In this document: positions 46,401 to 57,200 of the stretch, in pieces
Layout: the number at the start of each line of letters is the position of its first letter
How positions within the stretch are numbered: position 1 is the stretch's first letter
Assembly: GCF_017980685.1 (NCBI RefSeq)
Contig: NZ_JACXXO010000002.1
Coordinates: 496,001-560,000, forward strand
Source: Pseudomonas iridis
Lineage (GTDB): Bacteria; Pseudomonadota; Gammaproteobacteria; Pseudomonadales; Pseudomonadaceae
Reading direction: 5' to 3'
Length of the DNA stretch: 64,000 nt
Notes under the pieces: generated by a model
The model's database searches: none
Told to the model about the DNA's origin: nothing
The model's input: the letters and a program-made list of their open reading frames with translations, nothing else
Made by a program: the position numbers and the translations under genes

Positions 46401-47129
46401 TTAGATCTGGTTAAAGGTCGCGAGGGCGGTGATGACTTCGTCGACCGAGGCAAACTCCCGATCAACCCCCGGCAACCCAGGCCGCTTCAACACAATCACC
46501 GGCACCCCACGCTCCCGCGCCACTTCCAGCTTCGGTTCGGTCGCCGTGCTGCCGCTGTTTTTGCTGATCAGCACATCAATCTGGCACCGCTCGAACAGCG
46601 CCCGTTCATCCTCAAGCACAAACGGCCCACGTGCGCCGATGACTTCGCAGCGTTCGTTACCGGGGTAAACGTCGAGGGCGCGCAGGGTCCAGAATTGTTC
46701 GGCGGGGATTTCGTCGAGGTGTTGCAACGGTTCGCGGCCCAAGGTGAACAGGGGGCGGCGAAACGGTTTGAGGGCGTCGATCAGTTCGGCCCAGTCGCTG
46801 ACTTCACGCCAGTCATCACCGGGCTGCGGCTGCCACGCCGGACGGCGCAGGGCCCAGCAGGGGATGCCGGTCTGTTGCGCAGCGGTGACGGCGTTCTGGC
46901 TGATTTGTGCGGCATAGGGATGGGTAGCGTCGAGCAGCAGATCAACGCCTTCATCCCGAATGAACTGCGCCAGACCTTCAGCGCCACCGTAGCCACCGAC
47001 GCGCACCTGACAGCGCAGATCGGTGGGCACACGACCAACCCCGGCCAGGCTGTAAATATGTTGCGGGTCGAGGGTACGGGCAATCGCCAGCGCCTCAGTC
47101 ACGCCGCCCAACAACAGAGTCCGCTTCAT
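46401..47129 (-). CDS. cobK: Precorrin-6A reductase
   Basis: This 242-residue enzyme reduces precorrin-6A to precorrin-6B with NADPH in aerobic cobalamin synthesis. The N-terminal [30 protein letters not shown] and the C-terminal [18 protein letters not shown] are CobK/CbiJ signatures. The ATG at 47129 (MKRTLLLGG) overlaps the cbiD stop by four bases. It is the last gene of cobL-cbiD-cobK. Confidence 0.93.
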   Translation of the reverse strand: MKRTLLLGGVTEALAIARTLDPQHIYSLAGVGRVPTDLRCQVRVGGYGGAEGLAQFIRDEGVDLLLDATHPYAAQISQNAVTAAQQTGIPCWALRRPAWQPQPGDDWREVSDWAELIDALKPFRRPLFTLGREPLQHLDEIPAEQFWTLRALDVYPGNERCEVIGARGPFVLEDERALFERCQIDVLISKNSGSTATEPKLEVARERGVPVIVLKRPGLPGVDREFASVDEVITALATFNQI

Positions 47130-48223
47130 GCAAAACCTCCGGCATGGCCAACGACGCCACCCTGACGATCTATCGCAAACACCTCGACCTGCACCTGCGC
47201 CGGCACCACGCTGCGAGCAAACTCCAACGCGTGACGACACACTTCATCTCCCAGTGCGATGCCCACCGCACTGGCCAACGCCAACGCCTGCTGGCTGGTA
47301 TTCGCCTCACGAATATTCTGCTGCAAAGTCTCATTGGCGCCGATTGCCGCCGCCCAGTCGGCCAGTTGCGGCAGGTCAATGCTGGAATGGCGCGAGTGCA
47401 GATCCATGTGCCCGGCCGCCAGTTTGCTGATCTTGCCGAAACCGCCGCACAGGCTGAGTTTATCCACAGGCACTTTGCGCAAATGCTTGAGCACTGCGCC
47501 GACGAAGTCGCCCATTTCGATCAGGGCGATTTCCGGCAGGTTGTACACCCGGCGCATGGTGTCTTCGCTGGCGTTGCCGGTGCAGGCGGCGATGTGCAGA
47601 TAGCCGTTGGTCTTGGCGACGTCGATGCCTTGATGAATCGAGGCGATGTACGCCGCGCAGGAAAATGGCCGGACGATGCCGCTGGTGCCGAGGATCGACA
47701 AGCCGCCGAGAATGCCCAGGCGCGGGTTCATGGTCTTCAGCGCGAGGGCTTCGCCGCCCTCGACGTTGACGGTGACCTCGAAGCCGCCGGCATAACCGGT
47801 CTCGGCCGCGAGCAGGCTCAAGTGGTCGCTGATCATCTTGCGCGGCACCGGATTGATCGCCGGTTCACCCACGGCCAGCACAAGTCCCGGACGGGTCACG
47901 GTGCCAACGCCCGCACCGGCATTGAAGCGAATCCCCGGTTCGGCCAATAGCCGCACCCGCGAATAGAGCAAGGCGCCGTGGGTCACGTCCGGGTCGTCGC
48001 CGGCGTCCTTGATCGTCCCGGCTTCGGCGCCGTCGTCGGTCAATCGGCAGAACTCCAGCCGCATCTGCACCTGTTTGCCCTTGGGCAAGATGATTTGCAC
48101 GGCATCGGCGCAGGCTCCGCCAAGCAGCAGGCGGGCGGCGGCGAGGCTGGTGGCGGTGGCGCAGCTTCCGGTGGTCAGGCCGCTGCGCAGGGGCGCGGGT
48201 TGTTCGGCGGTTTCGTCACGCAT
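47126..48223 (-). CDS. cbiD: Cobalt-precorrin-5B C1-methyltransferase CbiD
   Basis: This 365-residue CbiD enzyme carries [21 protein letters not shown] at the N-terminus and [19 protein letters not shown] in the middle, both diagnostic. CbiD belongs to the anaerobic-route nomenclature, yet Pseudomonas uses it amid cob (aerobic) genes. It takes the place of CobF, which is absent here. The ATG at 48223 overlaps the cobL end by eight bases. Confidence 0.93.
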   Translation of the reverse strand: MRDETAEQPAPLRSGLTTGSCATATSLAAARLLLGGACADAVQIILPKGKQVQMRLEFCRLTDDGAEAGTIKDAGDDPDVTHGALLYSRVRLLAEPGIRFNAGAGVGTVTRPGLVLAVGEPAINPVPRKMISDHLSLLAAETGYAGGFEVTVNVEGGEALALKTMNPRLGILGGLSILGTSGIVRPFSCAAYIASIHQGIDVAKTNGYLHIAACTGNASEDTMRRVYNLPEIALIEMGDFVGAVLKHLRKVPVDKLSLCGGFGKISKLAAGHMDLHSRHSSIDLPQLADWAAAIGANETLQQNIREANTSQQALALASAVGIALGDEVCRHALEFARSVVPAQVQVEVFAIDRQGGVVGHAGGFA

Positions 48224-49427
48224 CGAAAGGTTTGACCAGATCGAGCAAGGTGATCGGCAGCGCCTGGCGCCAGGTGTCGAACTCGCCGAGCGGCTGCGCT
48301 TGAGCGACATGAATGCGCGTCAGCTCGCCGCCGTAACGTTCGCGCCATTGCATCAGGGTGACTTCGCTTTGCAGGGTCACCGCGTTGGCGACCAGTCGGC
48401 CGCCGGGCTTGAGTTGCTCCCAGCAGGCCTCGAACACGCCTTCGCGGGTCACGCCACCGCCGATGAAAATGGCGTCCGGTCGCTCCAGTCCTGCCAATGC
48501 CTGCGGTGCTTTGCCACGAATCAATTGCAGCCCCGGCACACCCAGCGCATCGCGGTTGTGTTCGATCAATTGCTGCCGGCCGTCATCGGCTTCGATGGCC
48601 AGCGTGCGGCAGCTTGGGTGAGCGCGCATCCACTCGATGCCAATCGAACCACTGCCCGCGCCGACATCCCACAGCAGTTCGCCGGGAGTCGGCGCGAGGC
48701 GGGCGAGGGTGATCGCGCGCACGTCGCGTTTGGTCAGTTGGCCGTCATGCCGGAATGCCGAGTCGGGCAGGCCGGCGAGACGCGACAGCCGCGGGGTGTC
48801 GGCGTTGGCGCGGCATTCGATGGCGATCACGTTCAGATCGGCAATCGGCGGGTCGCACCAGTCATTGGCGCTGGCGTCGATGCGCCGCTCGGCGTCGCCG
48901 CCCAGATGTTCCAGCACGCTTATGCGGCTCGAACCAAAGCCGCGTTCACGCAGCAATTGCGCGACTGCCGCGGGACTGGCGCCGTCATTGCTCAGCAGCA
49001 ACAGACGCACGCCGCTGAACAACTGCGCATTGAGCGCGGCCAGCGGACGGGCGACCAGCGACAGTGTCACGACGTCTTGTAACGGCCAGCCGAGGCGGGC
49101 GGCGGCCAGCGAGCAGGAGGATGGCGCGGGCAGGATCAGCATCTCGTCGCTCGGCAGTTGCCGCGCAAGGCTGGCGCCGACGCCGTAGAACATCGGGTCA
49201 CCGCTGGCCAGTACGCACACCGCTGCACCGCGCTGCTCAAGCACTGGCGCCAGCGAAAACGGGCTCGGCCACAACTGCCGCTCGCCGCCAATGCACAGCG
49301 GCAACAAGTCCAGTTGGCGCTGACCGCCGACGATCCGCGAGGCGCCCATCAGGGCACGCCGGGCGTTTTTGCCCAGGCCCTTGAAGCCGTCTTCACTGAT
49401 TCCCACAACCGTCAGCCAGGGTGACAT
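48216..49427 (-). CDS. cobL: Precorrin-6B C5,15-methyltransferase (decarboxylating)
   Basis: This 403-residue fusion carries a CbiE-like methyltransferase domain (residues about 1-200, with [19 protein letters not shown]) and a CbiT-like Rossmann domain ([19 protein letters not shown], about residue 245 on). Together they methylate C5 and C15 and decarboxylate the ring-C acetate. It is the first gene of the minus-strand group. Confidence 0.95.
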   Translation of the reverse strand: MSPWLTVVGISEDGFKGLGKNARRALMGASRIVGGQRQLDLLPLCIGGERQLWPSPFSLAPVLEQRGAAVCVLASGDPMFYGVGASLARQLPSDEMLILPAPSSCSLAAARLGWPLQDVVTLSLVARPLAALNAQLFSGVRLLLLSNDGASPAAVAQLLRERGFGSSRISVLEHLGGDAERRIDASANDWCDPPIADLNVIAIECRANADTPRLSRLAGLPDSAFRHDGQLTKRDVRAITLARLAPTPGELLWDVGAGSGSIGIEWMRAHPSCRTLAIEADDGRQQLIEHNRDALGVPGLQLIRGKAPQALAGLERPDAIFIGGGVTREGVFEACWEQLKPGGRLVANAVTLQSEVTLMQWRERYGGELTRIHVAQAQPLGEFDTWRQALPITLLDLVKPFDA

Positions 49428-49559
49428 CTATATTCCTCTAAACATGCCGTTCCGACGGGCAGTCTTTTCATGCCGCCGGACAAAGCAGGCATAATACCGC
49501 GCCTTCGCCCGCGAAGCGCCTTTCCCACGCAGCCGGTCAGCCCCTTGAACGAACGCCCG
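49428..49559. promoter_or_regulatory. Divergent promoter region cobL / cobG
   Basis: This 132 bp gap separates the two cobalamin gene groups and must hold both promoters. I looked for a cobalamin riboswitch and saw no B12-box-like core. Confidence 0.45.
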
Positions 49560-50873
49560 ATGTCCACCGCCATACGCCCCTCGGCTTGCCCGGGGTTGCT
49601 GCGTATCGTCCAGGCACTGGACGGGGGCATCTGCCGGATCAAGCTCAATGGCGGTTCAATCAGCGCCGATCAGGCTGACGCGGTGGCCAATGCCGCCGAA
49701 CAGTTCGCTGGCGGGGCGATTGAGGCGACCAATCGCGCCAACCTGCAAATCCGTGGCATCGGCCAGCAATCCGCTGCCCTGATCGACAGTTTGCTGGCTG
49801 CCGGACTCGGGCCGCGCACCGCCGCAGGCGATGATGTGCGCAATCTGATGCTCAGCCCAACCGCCGGGATCGACCGCCAGATGCGCTTCGACACCCGCGC
49901 ACTCGCCGGGAAGATCCTCGACACGCTGCAAAGCCATCCACGTTTTCACGAGTTGAGCGCCAAGTTCGCCGTGCAACTCGATGGCGGTGAAGCGCTGGCG
50001 ATGCTCGAACATCCCCACGACCTGTGGTTGTCGGCGTTCGAGCGCGATGGCGAGACGTTGCTGGCGTTCGGTCTGGCCGGGTGCCCGACTGATCGAGCGG
50101 TCGGGGCGGTGACGCTGGAAAATGGCCATGCGCTGGTGGTCGCGGTGCTGGAGCTGTTCCTCGAACTGGCGCGGCCCGAGCAAACGCGCATGCGCCATTT
50201 GCTCGATGAACTGCCGATGCTGGCGTTTCTTGAGCAGCTCCGAACACGCCTGCCGATCAAAGCGATCAGCGGTTGGCAGCGTCTGCCGGTTGCGGACGAT
50301 CTGCACATCGGCCCTCATCCGCAAAACACCAACAACCTTGTCTACGTCGCAGGCGTGCCGCCACTCGGTCGCCTCGACCCGACCATGCTGCGCGGTGCAG
50401 CTCAACTGGCTCGTCGTTTCGGCGACGGCAGCCTGCGTTTCACGCCGTGGCAAAGCCTGCTGCTGCCGAACGTGACGCAGACCGACGTAAACCAGGTGAT
50501 CGAAGGCCTCAAACAACTGCACCTGCTGACCGATGCCGCTGAGCCACTGTCGAGAATGATCGCCTGCACCGGCGCCAACGGCTGTGGCAAAGGCCTGGCC
50601 GACACCAAAAGCGATGCCCGTTTGCTGGCGACGCTGCTGCCGCAAGCGCAAAGCGTGCACCTGTCCGGTTGCACGCGTTCGTGCGCCGCCGCGCACTGTG
50701 CCCCGGCGACCTTGCTGGCCGTCAGTGCCGGTCAATACGACCTCTATTTTCGCGATGCAGCACAGCCGGGTTTCGGCACGCTGCACGCACGCAACCTTAC
50801 TATTGAAGCGGCCGCGGCACTCCTTATCGATGCTTGCCCGACGCCCGCTCCCGGAGCCCCCCTTGATGCTTGA
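49560..50873 (+). CDS. cobG: Precorrin-3B synthase
   Basis: This 437-residue enzyme is an oxygen-dependent iron-sulphur monooxygenase of the sulphite/nitrite reductase fold. It converts precorrin-3A to precorrin-3B, which marks the aerobic pathway. Cys ligands appear in ACTGANGCGKG and LSGCTRSCAAAHC. I used the ATG at 49560 (MSTAIRPSACPGLLR). The longer frame upstream lacks family similarity. The stop overlaps cobH by eight bases. Confidence 0.93.
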   Translation: MSTAIRPSACPGLLRIVQALDGGICRIKLNGGSISADQADAVANAAEQFAGGAIEATNRANLQIRGIGQQSAALIDSLLAAGLGPRTAAGDDVRNLMLSPTAGIDRQMRFDTRALAGKILDTLQSHPRFHELSAKFAVQLDGGEALAMLEHPHDLWLSAFERDGETLLAFGLAGCPTDRAVGAVTLENGHALVVAVLELFLELARPEQTRMRHLLDELPMLAFLEQLRTRLPIKAISGWQRLPVADDLHIGPHPQNTNNLVYVAGVPPLGRLDPTMLRGAAQLARRFGDGSLRFTPWQSLLLPNVTQTDVNQVIEGLKQLHLLTDAAEPLSRMIACTGANGCGKGLADTKSDARLLATLLPQAQSVHLSGCTRSCAAAHCAPATLLAVSAGQYDLYFRDAAQPGFGTLHARNLTIEAAAALLIDACPTPAPGAPLDA

Positions 50874-51492
50874 TTACATCCGCGATGGTCAGGAGATCTA
50901 TCGCAACTCCTTCGCGATCATTCGCAGCGAGGCCAATCTGGCGCGCATCCCCGCCGATCTGGAAAAACTCGCGGTGCGAGTCATTCACGCCTGCGGCATG
51001 GTCGAGGCCATCGACGGTCTGCAATTCTCTGAGGGTGCGGGCAAGGCCGGGCGTGCTGCGCTGGCCGCCGGTGCGCCGATCCTCTGCGATGCGCGAATGG
51101 TCTCCGAAGGGGTGACCCGCGCGCGCCTGCCGGCCAACAACGAAGTGATCTGCACCCTGCGCGACGACAGCGTGCCGGGGTTGGCACTCGAGCTTGGCAA
51201 CACCCGCTCCGCCGCCGCGCTGGAACTGTGGCGCCCGCACCTGGAGGGCAGCGTCGTGGTGATCGGCAACGCGCCGACCGCGCTGTTTTATCTGCTGGAA
51301 ATGCTCGATGCCGGCGCACCGAAGCCGGCGCTGATTCTCGGCTTCCCGGTGGGCTTCGTCGGTGCAGCAGAATCGAAAGCGGCGCTGGCCGCCGACAGCC
51401 GTGGCGTGCCGTTTGTGATCATGCAAGGTCGACTCGGCGGTAGCGCCATGGCGGCTGCGGCGGTCAACGCCCTCGCGACGGAGATCGAATGA
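50866..51492 (+). CDS. cobH: Precorrin-8X methylmutase
   Basis: This 208-residue enzyme isomerises precorrin-8x to hydrogenobyrinate. The N-terminal [20 protein letters not shown] and the active-site His in RVIHACGM are typical, as is the C-terminal [20 protein letters not shown]. The ATG at 50866 lies inside the cobG end, so translation is coupled. Confidence 0.95.
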   Translation: MLDYIRDGQEIYRNSFAIIRSEANLARIPADLEKLAVRVIHACGMVEAIDGLQFSEGAGKAGRAALAAGAPILCDARMVSEGVTRARLPANNEVICTLRDDSVPGLALELGNTRSAAALELWRPHLEGSVVVIGNAPTALFYLLEMLDAGAPKPALILGFPVGFVGAAESKAALAADSRGVPFVIMQGRLGGSAMAAAAVNALATEIE

Positions 51493-52223
51493 TGCAGGCC
51501 AAAGGACGTTTGATTGGCCTGGGCGTCGGCCCCGGTGATCCGGAACTGATCACCGTCAAGGCCTTGCGCCTGCTGCGCGAATCGCCGGTGGTGGCGTACT
51601 TCGTCGCCAAGGGCAAGAAGGGCAACGCGTTCGGCATCATCGAAGCGCACTTGCAGGACGCGCAGAATCTGCTGCCGCTGGTGTACCCGGTGACCACCGA
51701 AGCGCTGCCGGCGCCGCTGTCGTATGAACAGGTGATCAGTGATTTCTACGATGAAGCCGCCGAGACGATTGCGGCGCATCTGGACGCCGGCCGTGACGTG
51801 GCGGTGATCTGTGAAGGCGATCCGTTCTTCTACGGCTCCTACATGTATTTGCATGATCGACTGGCCACCCGCTATGAGGCGCAAGTGGTGCCGGGCGTTT
51901 GCTCGATGCTTGGCGGCGCATCGGTGCTGGGCGCGCCGTTGGTGTATCGCAATCAGAGTCTGTCGGTGCTCTCCGGCGTCTTGCCTCATGAAGAATTGAA
52001 GCGACGTCTGGCCGATGCCGACGCCGCAGTGATCATGAAGCTGGGACGCAATTTCCACAAAGTGCGGCAGGTGCTGGAAGAGCTCGGCCTGGCCGAGCGG
52101 GCGCTGTACGTCGAGCGTGCGACCATGGCCAATCAGAAGATCGTGCCGATCGACCAGGTCGAGCCGATGTCGTCGCCGTACTTCTCGCTGATCATCGTGC
52201 CCGGCGAACGGTGGCAAGGCTGA
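51489..52223 (+). CDS. cobI: Precorrin-2 C20-methyltransferase
   Basis: This 244-residue SAM-dependent methyltransferase has the CobI/CbiL motifs [20 protein letters not shown] and [20 protein letters not shown]. Two adjacent ATG codons begin the frame (51489 and 51492). The first overlaps the cobH stop. Confidence 0.95.
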   Translation: MMQAKGRLIGLGVGPGDPELITVKALRLLRESPVVAYFVAKGKKGNAFGIIEAHLQDAQNLLPLVYPVTTEALPAPLSYEQVISDFYDEAAETIAAHLDAGRDVAVICEGDPFFYGSYMYLHDRLATRYEAQVVPGVCSMLGGASVLGAPLVYRNQSLSVLSGVLPHEELKRRLADADAAVIMKLGRNFHKVRQVLEELGLAERALYVERATMANQKIVPIDQVEPMSSPYFSLIIVPGERWQG

Positions 52224-53923
52224 TGACTTCATCCACTCCCGCGATTGTCATTCTTGGTCAGGGTAGCCTGGCCACTGCCCGGCGCATCCAGCAGGTGTAT
52301 CCGGCGGCGCAGATCCACGGTCTCGCCGGCCGTGTCGAAGGCGCCGACTGCACGTATCAGGAATTCGGCGCGACCCTGCGCGAGTTGTACCAGCAGGCCA
52401 CGCCGATCATTGCCCTGTGCGCAGCCGGCATTGTCATCCGCACACTGGCGCCGCTGTTGCTGGAGAAAGGCGCCGAGCCTGCGGTACTGGCCGTCGCCGA
52501 AGACGGCAGCGCCGTGGTGCCGCTGCTCGGTGGCCTTGGCGGGGTCAATGTCATGGCGCGGGAGATCGCTGCGGGGCTGCAAGTCGCGCCGGCGATCACC
52601 ACCAGCGGCGAACTGCGCTTTGGCACCTGCCTGCTCAACCCTCCGAGCGGTTACGCGCTGGCGGATCTGGAGCTGGGTAAACGCTTCGTCTCCGATCTGC
52701 TGGCCGGGCATAGCGTGCGCATCGAAGGTGCGGCGCCGTGGCTGGATCAGGCGCAACTGCTGGAAGATCCACAGGCACAGCGCTCGATTCACGTCGGCAG
52801 TGCCGAGCGTGCGGCGAGTGCCAATGAGTTGCTGATCTATCCGCGCAGTGTGGCGGTGGCGGTGAGCGCTGACGTGGCGGATTTGCCGAGTGTGATTCGT
52901 GCGGCGTTGCAGCAGGCGAACGTCGCGGTTCAGGCGCTGGCTTGCCTGGTGGCGGCTGATACCGCGATGGCTTCGGCGGACCTGCGCGAAGCCGCACTTG
53001 AGCTGAATGTGCCGTTGCGGTTTGTCACGGCGCAAAGCGACATCGGCGCACTGGCGCGCGTGGCGGTGCCAGAAGCCAGAATCATTGAGCAAAACGGCCT
53101 GGCCATTGCTGTCGCCGAGCAGCCACTGGACGTCGCACACATCGGTCGCCCGCGCGGTCGTCTCGCGGTGATCGGCCTTGGCCCCGGCGCTGCCGAACTG
53201 ATGGTGCCCGCGGTAAAAGCGGAACTGGCTCGCGCCACCGACGTGCTCGGCTATGAAACCTACGTGCGCATGGCCGGCCCGTTCCGCGACGATCAAGTGC
53301 AGCATTGCACCGACAACCGCGAAGAAATGCAGCGCGCCCGCCACGCCTTCAGACTGGCGGCCGAGGGCCGTTCGGTGATCGTGGTGTCGTCCGGCGATCC
53401 GGGCGTATTCGCCATGGCGGCGGCGGTGCTCGAAGCGTTGCACGAGTCGGATGATCCGGCGTGGCACCGTGTCGATCTGGAAATTCTCCCGGGCGTCTCA
53501 GCGTCCCTCGCCACCGCTGCCCAGGCAGGCGCGCCGCTGGGCCATGATTTCTGTGTGATGTCGCTGTCGGACAACCTCAAACCGTGGTCGATCATCGAGA
53601 AGCGTCTCGACCTGGCCGCGCAAGCGGATCTGGCGCTCGCGTTCTACAACCCGATCTCACGCGCCCGTCCGTGGCAACTGGGGCGGGCCCTGGAAATCGT
53701 CGCGCAACATCGCACACCGCAAACCCCGGTGGTGCTGGGGCGTGACATCGGCCGGCCGGGGCAGACCCTGCGCACCACGACTCTCGGCGCCTTGACGCCG
53801 GACCAGGTGGACATGCGCACCATGGTGTTGATCGGCTCCTCCACTACTTGCACTTTTGCCCGCGCCAGCGGAGGGAAATGGGTGTATACGCCTCGTTGGT
53901 ATGGTGAAAAGCCGATTGCCTGA
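52223..53923 (+). CDS. cobJ: CbiG-CobJ fusion: precorrin-3B C17-methyltransferase with CbiG domain
   Basis: This 566-residue fusion has a CbiG part (residues about 1-300) with PIIALCAAGIVIRTLAPLL and VPLLGGLGGVNVMAREIA, then a CobJ/CbiH methyltransferase with LAVIGLGPGAAELMVPAV and VVSSGDPGVFAMAAAV. CobJ alone is about 255 residues, so the front half is extra. CbiG opens the delta-lactone in the anaerobic route, while cobG here implies the aerobic route, so the CbiG half may have a modified role. The ATG at 52223 overlaps the cobI stop (TGATG). Confidence 0.93.
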   Translation: MTSSTPAIVILGQGSLATARRIQQVYPAAQIHGLAGRVEGADCTYQEFGATLRELYQQATPIIALCAAGIVIRTLAPLLLEKGAEPAVLAVAEDGSAVVPLLGGLGGVNVMAREIAAGLQVAPAITTSGELRFGTCLLNPPSGYALADLELGKRFVSDLLAGHSVRIEGAAPWLDQAQLLEDPQAQRSIHVGSAERAASANELLIYPRSVAVAVSADVADLPSVIRAALQQANVAVQALACLVAADTAMASADLREAALELNVPLRFVTAQSDIGALARVAVPEARIIEQNGLAIAVAEQPLDVAHIGRPRGRLAVIGLGPGAAELMVPAVKAELARATDVLGYETYVRMAGPFRDDQVQHCTDNREEMQRARHAFRLAAEGRSVIVVSSGDPGVFAMAAAVLEALHESDDPAWHRVDLEILPGVSASLATAAQAGAPLGHDFCVMSLSDNLKPWSIIEKRLDLAAQADLALAFYNPISRARPWQLGRALEIVAQHRTPQTPVVLGRDIGRPGQTLRTTTLGALTPDQVDMRTMVLIGSSTTCTFARASGGKWVYTPRWYGEKPIA

Positions 53924-54018
53924 CAATTCACTCATTGATCGGCCAAGGAAGTTGTAAGTAACTTCAAGTTGGCGTGACATTGAGTTAATCCTTCGCATTT
54001 AAAGTGTGATAGCAAAAA

Positions 54019-54051
54019 CAAGGCTGCGACCCTTTCGGGTTCGCGGCCTTG
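54019..54051 (+). terminator. Likely terminator of the cobGHIJ group
   Basis: CAAGGCTGCGA and TCGCGGCCTTG make a long imperfect stem with GACCC/GGGTT above it, followed by TGTGTTTT. It lies about 95 nt after the cobJ stop. Confidence 0.7.
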
Positions 54052-54180
54052 TGTGTTTTCAGGCAGAAAACAAGCGCTGGACTTGTTGCTAAATCATGCA
54101 GTTGTGCACTTTGAATGTTGTTCGATGTTTCGCGTGACACTGGTTGAGTTTCTTTCTGGTTTGAGTGCGCCCTGTTTAAA

Positions 54181-54210
54181 CAATAGTTTTATTTGATGTT
54201 CTAACTATTG
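54181..54210. promoter_or_regulatory. 8 bp dyad just upstream of the toxin gene
   Basis: CAATAGTT and AACTATTG face each other across 14 nt in an AT-rich stretch, ending four bases before the AAGGA ribosome site. It could be an operator or a leader hairpin controlling the toxin. Confidence 0.5.
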
Positions 54211-54228
54211 ACTCAAGGATGAATGCAG

Positions 54229-57200
54229 ATGGGCGCTAGGGAAAGTTATGCAAGCACGAACGGATTTATTTCGGTGGAGGATTTTTCAGTACTGCAACTC
54301 GCATTGATCGAGTTTGCCGATTCAGCGGAATACGCGATGCTGAATGCGCATCATGAAGTTGCCATTAAAACCGTTGATGCTGCCGAAAAGCTGCTGGCGG
54401 TGAAGTTGTTTCAGGAAAAACTGGGATCACTATTAAGCCGCAGTAAACCGTCCGCCCCTGTGGCGATCAATCGGATTCAAGGCGGGTTGAAAGAATATAT
54501 TGCGCGACTTTCGGCGACGGTGGAGATCCTTTCCGGAGCGGCAACACCGGTACCGAACATCATGCATTTCGTATGGGTGGGCGGCAGTGAAGTGGGTGCG
54601 ATCCAGCGTGACTACATGAATATCTGGCGCGAAGTGCTCAAGCCTGAGCAGTACCGGTTGAATCTCTGGTACGACAGCGACGCCTTGCTTGCTTTTGAAA
54701 TGAATCGGGTGATTCTCGACAGCGCACGTGTTGATGCGATGGAGTCGGGAGGCGCTCTGGCCGGGCAACCTAGCGAACTGGCCCGAATGATCGAGGATCG
54801 CGCGCGCGTGTTGAAGCACCAGATGTTCGCGTACATCGAACAACCGCAATGGCGCGGCAGGGCGGATGAGGCCCGTATTGACCTGATGGTGCGGGCGTAT
54901 GGCAAGGATCGCGCGACGCTTGAGGCCTTTCGCCAGAAGTGTCTGGCTTCGCATCAGGCCATGGCGGGACCGGATCTGGATTTGCGCGACGTGCGTCAGG
55001 CGTTCGCCGGACACTTTTTACAGGACGTCTATCAGCGCGAAGTGGCCATGCGCGGCAACTTCGCGGCGGCCAGTGATGTGGTGCGTTTGCAGGCCGTGCA
55101 CCTGGAGGGTGGCCGTTACAGTGACATGGATTACTTGCCACCGCTGGCCGACAAGTTGGGTGGCGTGGATATCAGTGGTTTCAATGGAGAACAGCGATTT
55201 GCGGTTCTTAAACTTTTACTGGATCACAATGAAGCGCTGATGCCGGGTCGCGATGCGCTTCGTTACGAAGGCATCAGCGGAGAGATTCCTGCCCGGCATG
55301 TAGAGGCGTTAACTGCATTTGCGCGCAGCAAACCGCGTGCTCTGGATATTTTTGTTGCGCCACGGGACAAGGGGGTTCCTCGGCAAGCCATTCGCTTGGG
55401 GACTGCACACAGCGACCCTTCGAGGGGGGAAATGAATGCGCATATGTTGGCCCATCCTGGTAGTGGTATGACCCGCTCCATCATGGAGGTCATACGGGTC
55501 AACTACGACTGTCTCACCGAAGTCGAACGGCGGATGGGTGCAGCAGGCGCGGGATGGGGGGAGAAAGCACGGCTGAATAAAGTCATCGCCGATGTAATGG
55601 AAGAAAAAGCCGCACGCGTCATCGCACTGTCGCACGCGGATGAGTTGTATCTGCCCCGGCTGGAACTGGCGATTCTTCAGTATTACTCAGACGGGATTCG
55701 TCCCGAATCACGCGGCACGATTGTATTGAGCGGTCCGAGTGCTGCCAGTGCAGGGCTCGGTAAGTATGCGGCCACCCATCTTCAACTTGCTCAATGGCTG
55801 GCCGTGCGCGACAAACTCAAGTTGACGCAGGGCTACAACGTATTTACCGAAGAGGAGCTCGTTAGCGGCTGGACGGTAAACGGTACCGAGGAGGACTGGT
55901 TAATAAAAGAAGTGGAAAAATGGCAAACCGGCAAACTAAAGTCGCGTTACGCCGGCCAACTGGCTGACCTGTTGAAGCAACACACCCTGACGTTCAAGCA
56001 AGGTTGGCCGGTGATTGAAGGCAAACCCGTGTTGTTGACTTCGGTATTACAAACGTTGATGGATGAACTGGGCGGCTCCTTCATTCGCGTGATGAAGGAT
56101 AAGTTGAGCGGTGATTTCACCTTTGATACAGCCTTCTCCATAGATTTTGAAACGCGGCAGCAAATCATCGCTCAACCCGACAACCAGATTCCCGCTTCCC
56201 ATGGCGTCGAGCCCACCAGCAACCTTAATGAACTGTTCACTCACGTCGCCCACGGCTCGCTCAACCCTGAGCACCTGAGCCCGATGCTGCGCGTGATACT
56301 GGGCGGCATCTTCGGCGCTACAAGCCTGGATGACGCCGGGTTCGCCGGTGTTTGGCAGCAAGTCTCGGATATCGCGCACGCAACCACGCAAGACGGTCTG
56401 TTCGACCGCTACAACGCCATCGAGAACGCCGTGCGCCAGCGCCAGTCAGCAGTCAACGAAACCGCCTCGGCGCTGGGTGGCCTGCCTGACAGCCACACTT
56501 CGCGGGAGCTCAAGGTGATCGCCTTGACCGAACCGTTGACGCTTGACAGGTGGCGTCAACGCGTTGAGCAGATCAACCGCACCGCGCGACGTGAATATCA
56601 CGCGCAAATCCTCAAGCGCGGCGGGCAGGTGCGTAATCTGTTTTTCAAGGCGGGTGCCATTTCCACCCGGCAGATGCCGCAGGATTTGCTGATGAACACT
56701 GCAGGCGATCCGGGGCGCCGCTGCTATCCGCTGGCGCTGCTGACTGCGTCGGCACTCGCTCAGGGCGAGTCGGCCGAGCGTGCACTGATCGGGCGTGTGG
56801 CCAACGCCGGCAAGACACCCGATGACGCTGATTCCCGGGCCTTGCTGCTGGCGCTGGATGAGCTGCATCAGACGCCAGTCACCGATCACGGAACCGCGCA
56901 CGGCCTGCTCGGGGTTGAGGGTGTCGTGCAGATGCTGCAAGCGAAAACGGCACCCGCCGTCATGCTGCTTGATACCGGTAATCACGCGCTGCTGGTGGCC
57001 AAAGTCATGCAGGGCGACACGCCGGTTTTTCGTTTTTACGACCCCAACTTCGCGATTTTCGGTTTCGCCGGGGCACCAGAACTGACCTTGGGCATGGCGC
57101 TCTACTTGAGCGCCGGAAAGAGCGCGATGGCCAGGCTTTACGGTCTGGACGACATCGCCAAAGCACAATTCAACGTGATCGAACTGAATACCACGAAGAT

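Noticed and set aside
49428..49559. Possible cobalamin riboswitch between cobL and cobG
   Set aside because: I searched for a B12-box core and the expected multi-stem layout. The gap is only 132 bp and shows neither.
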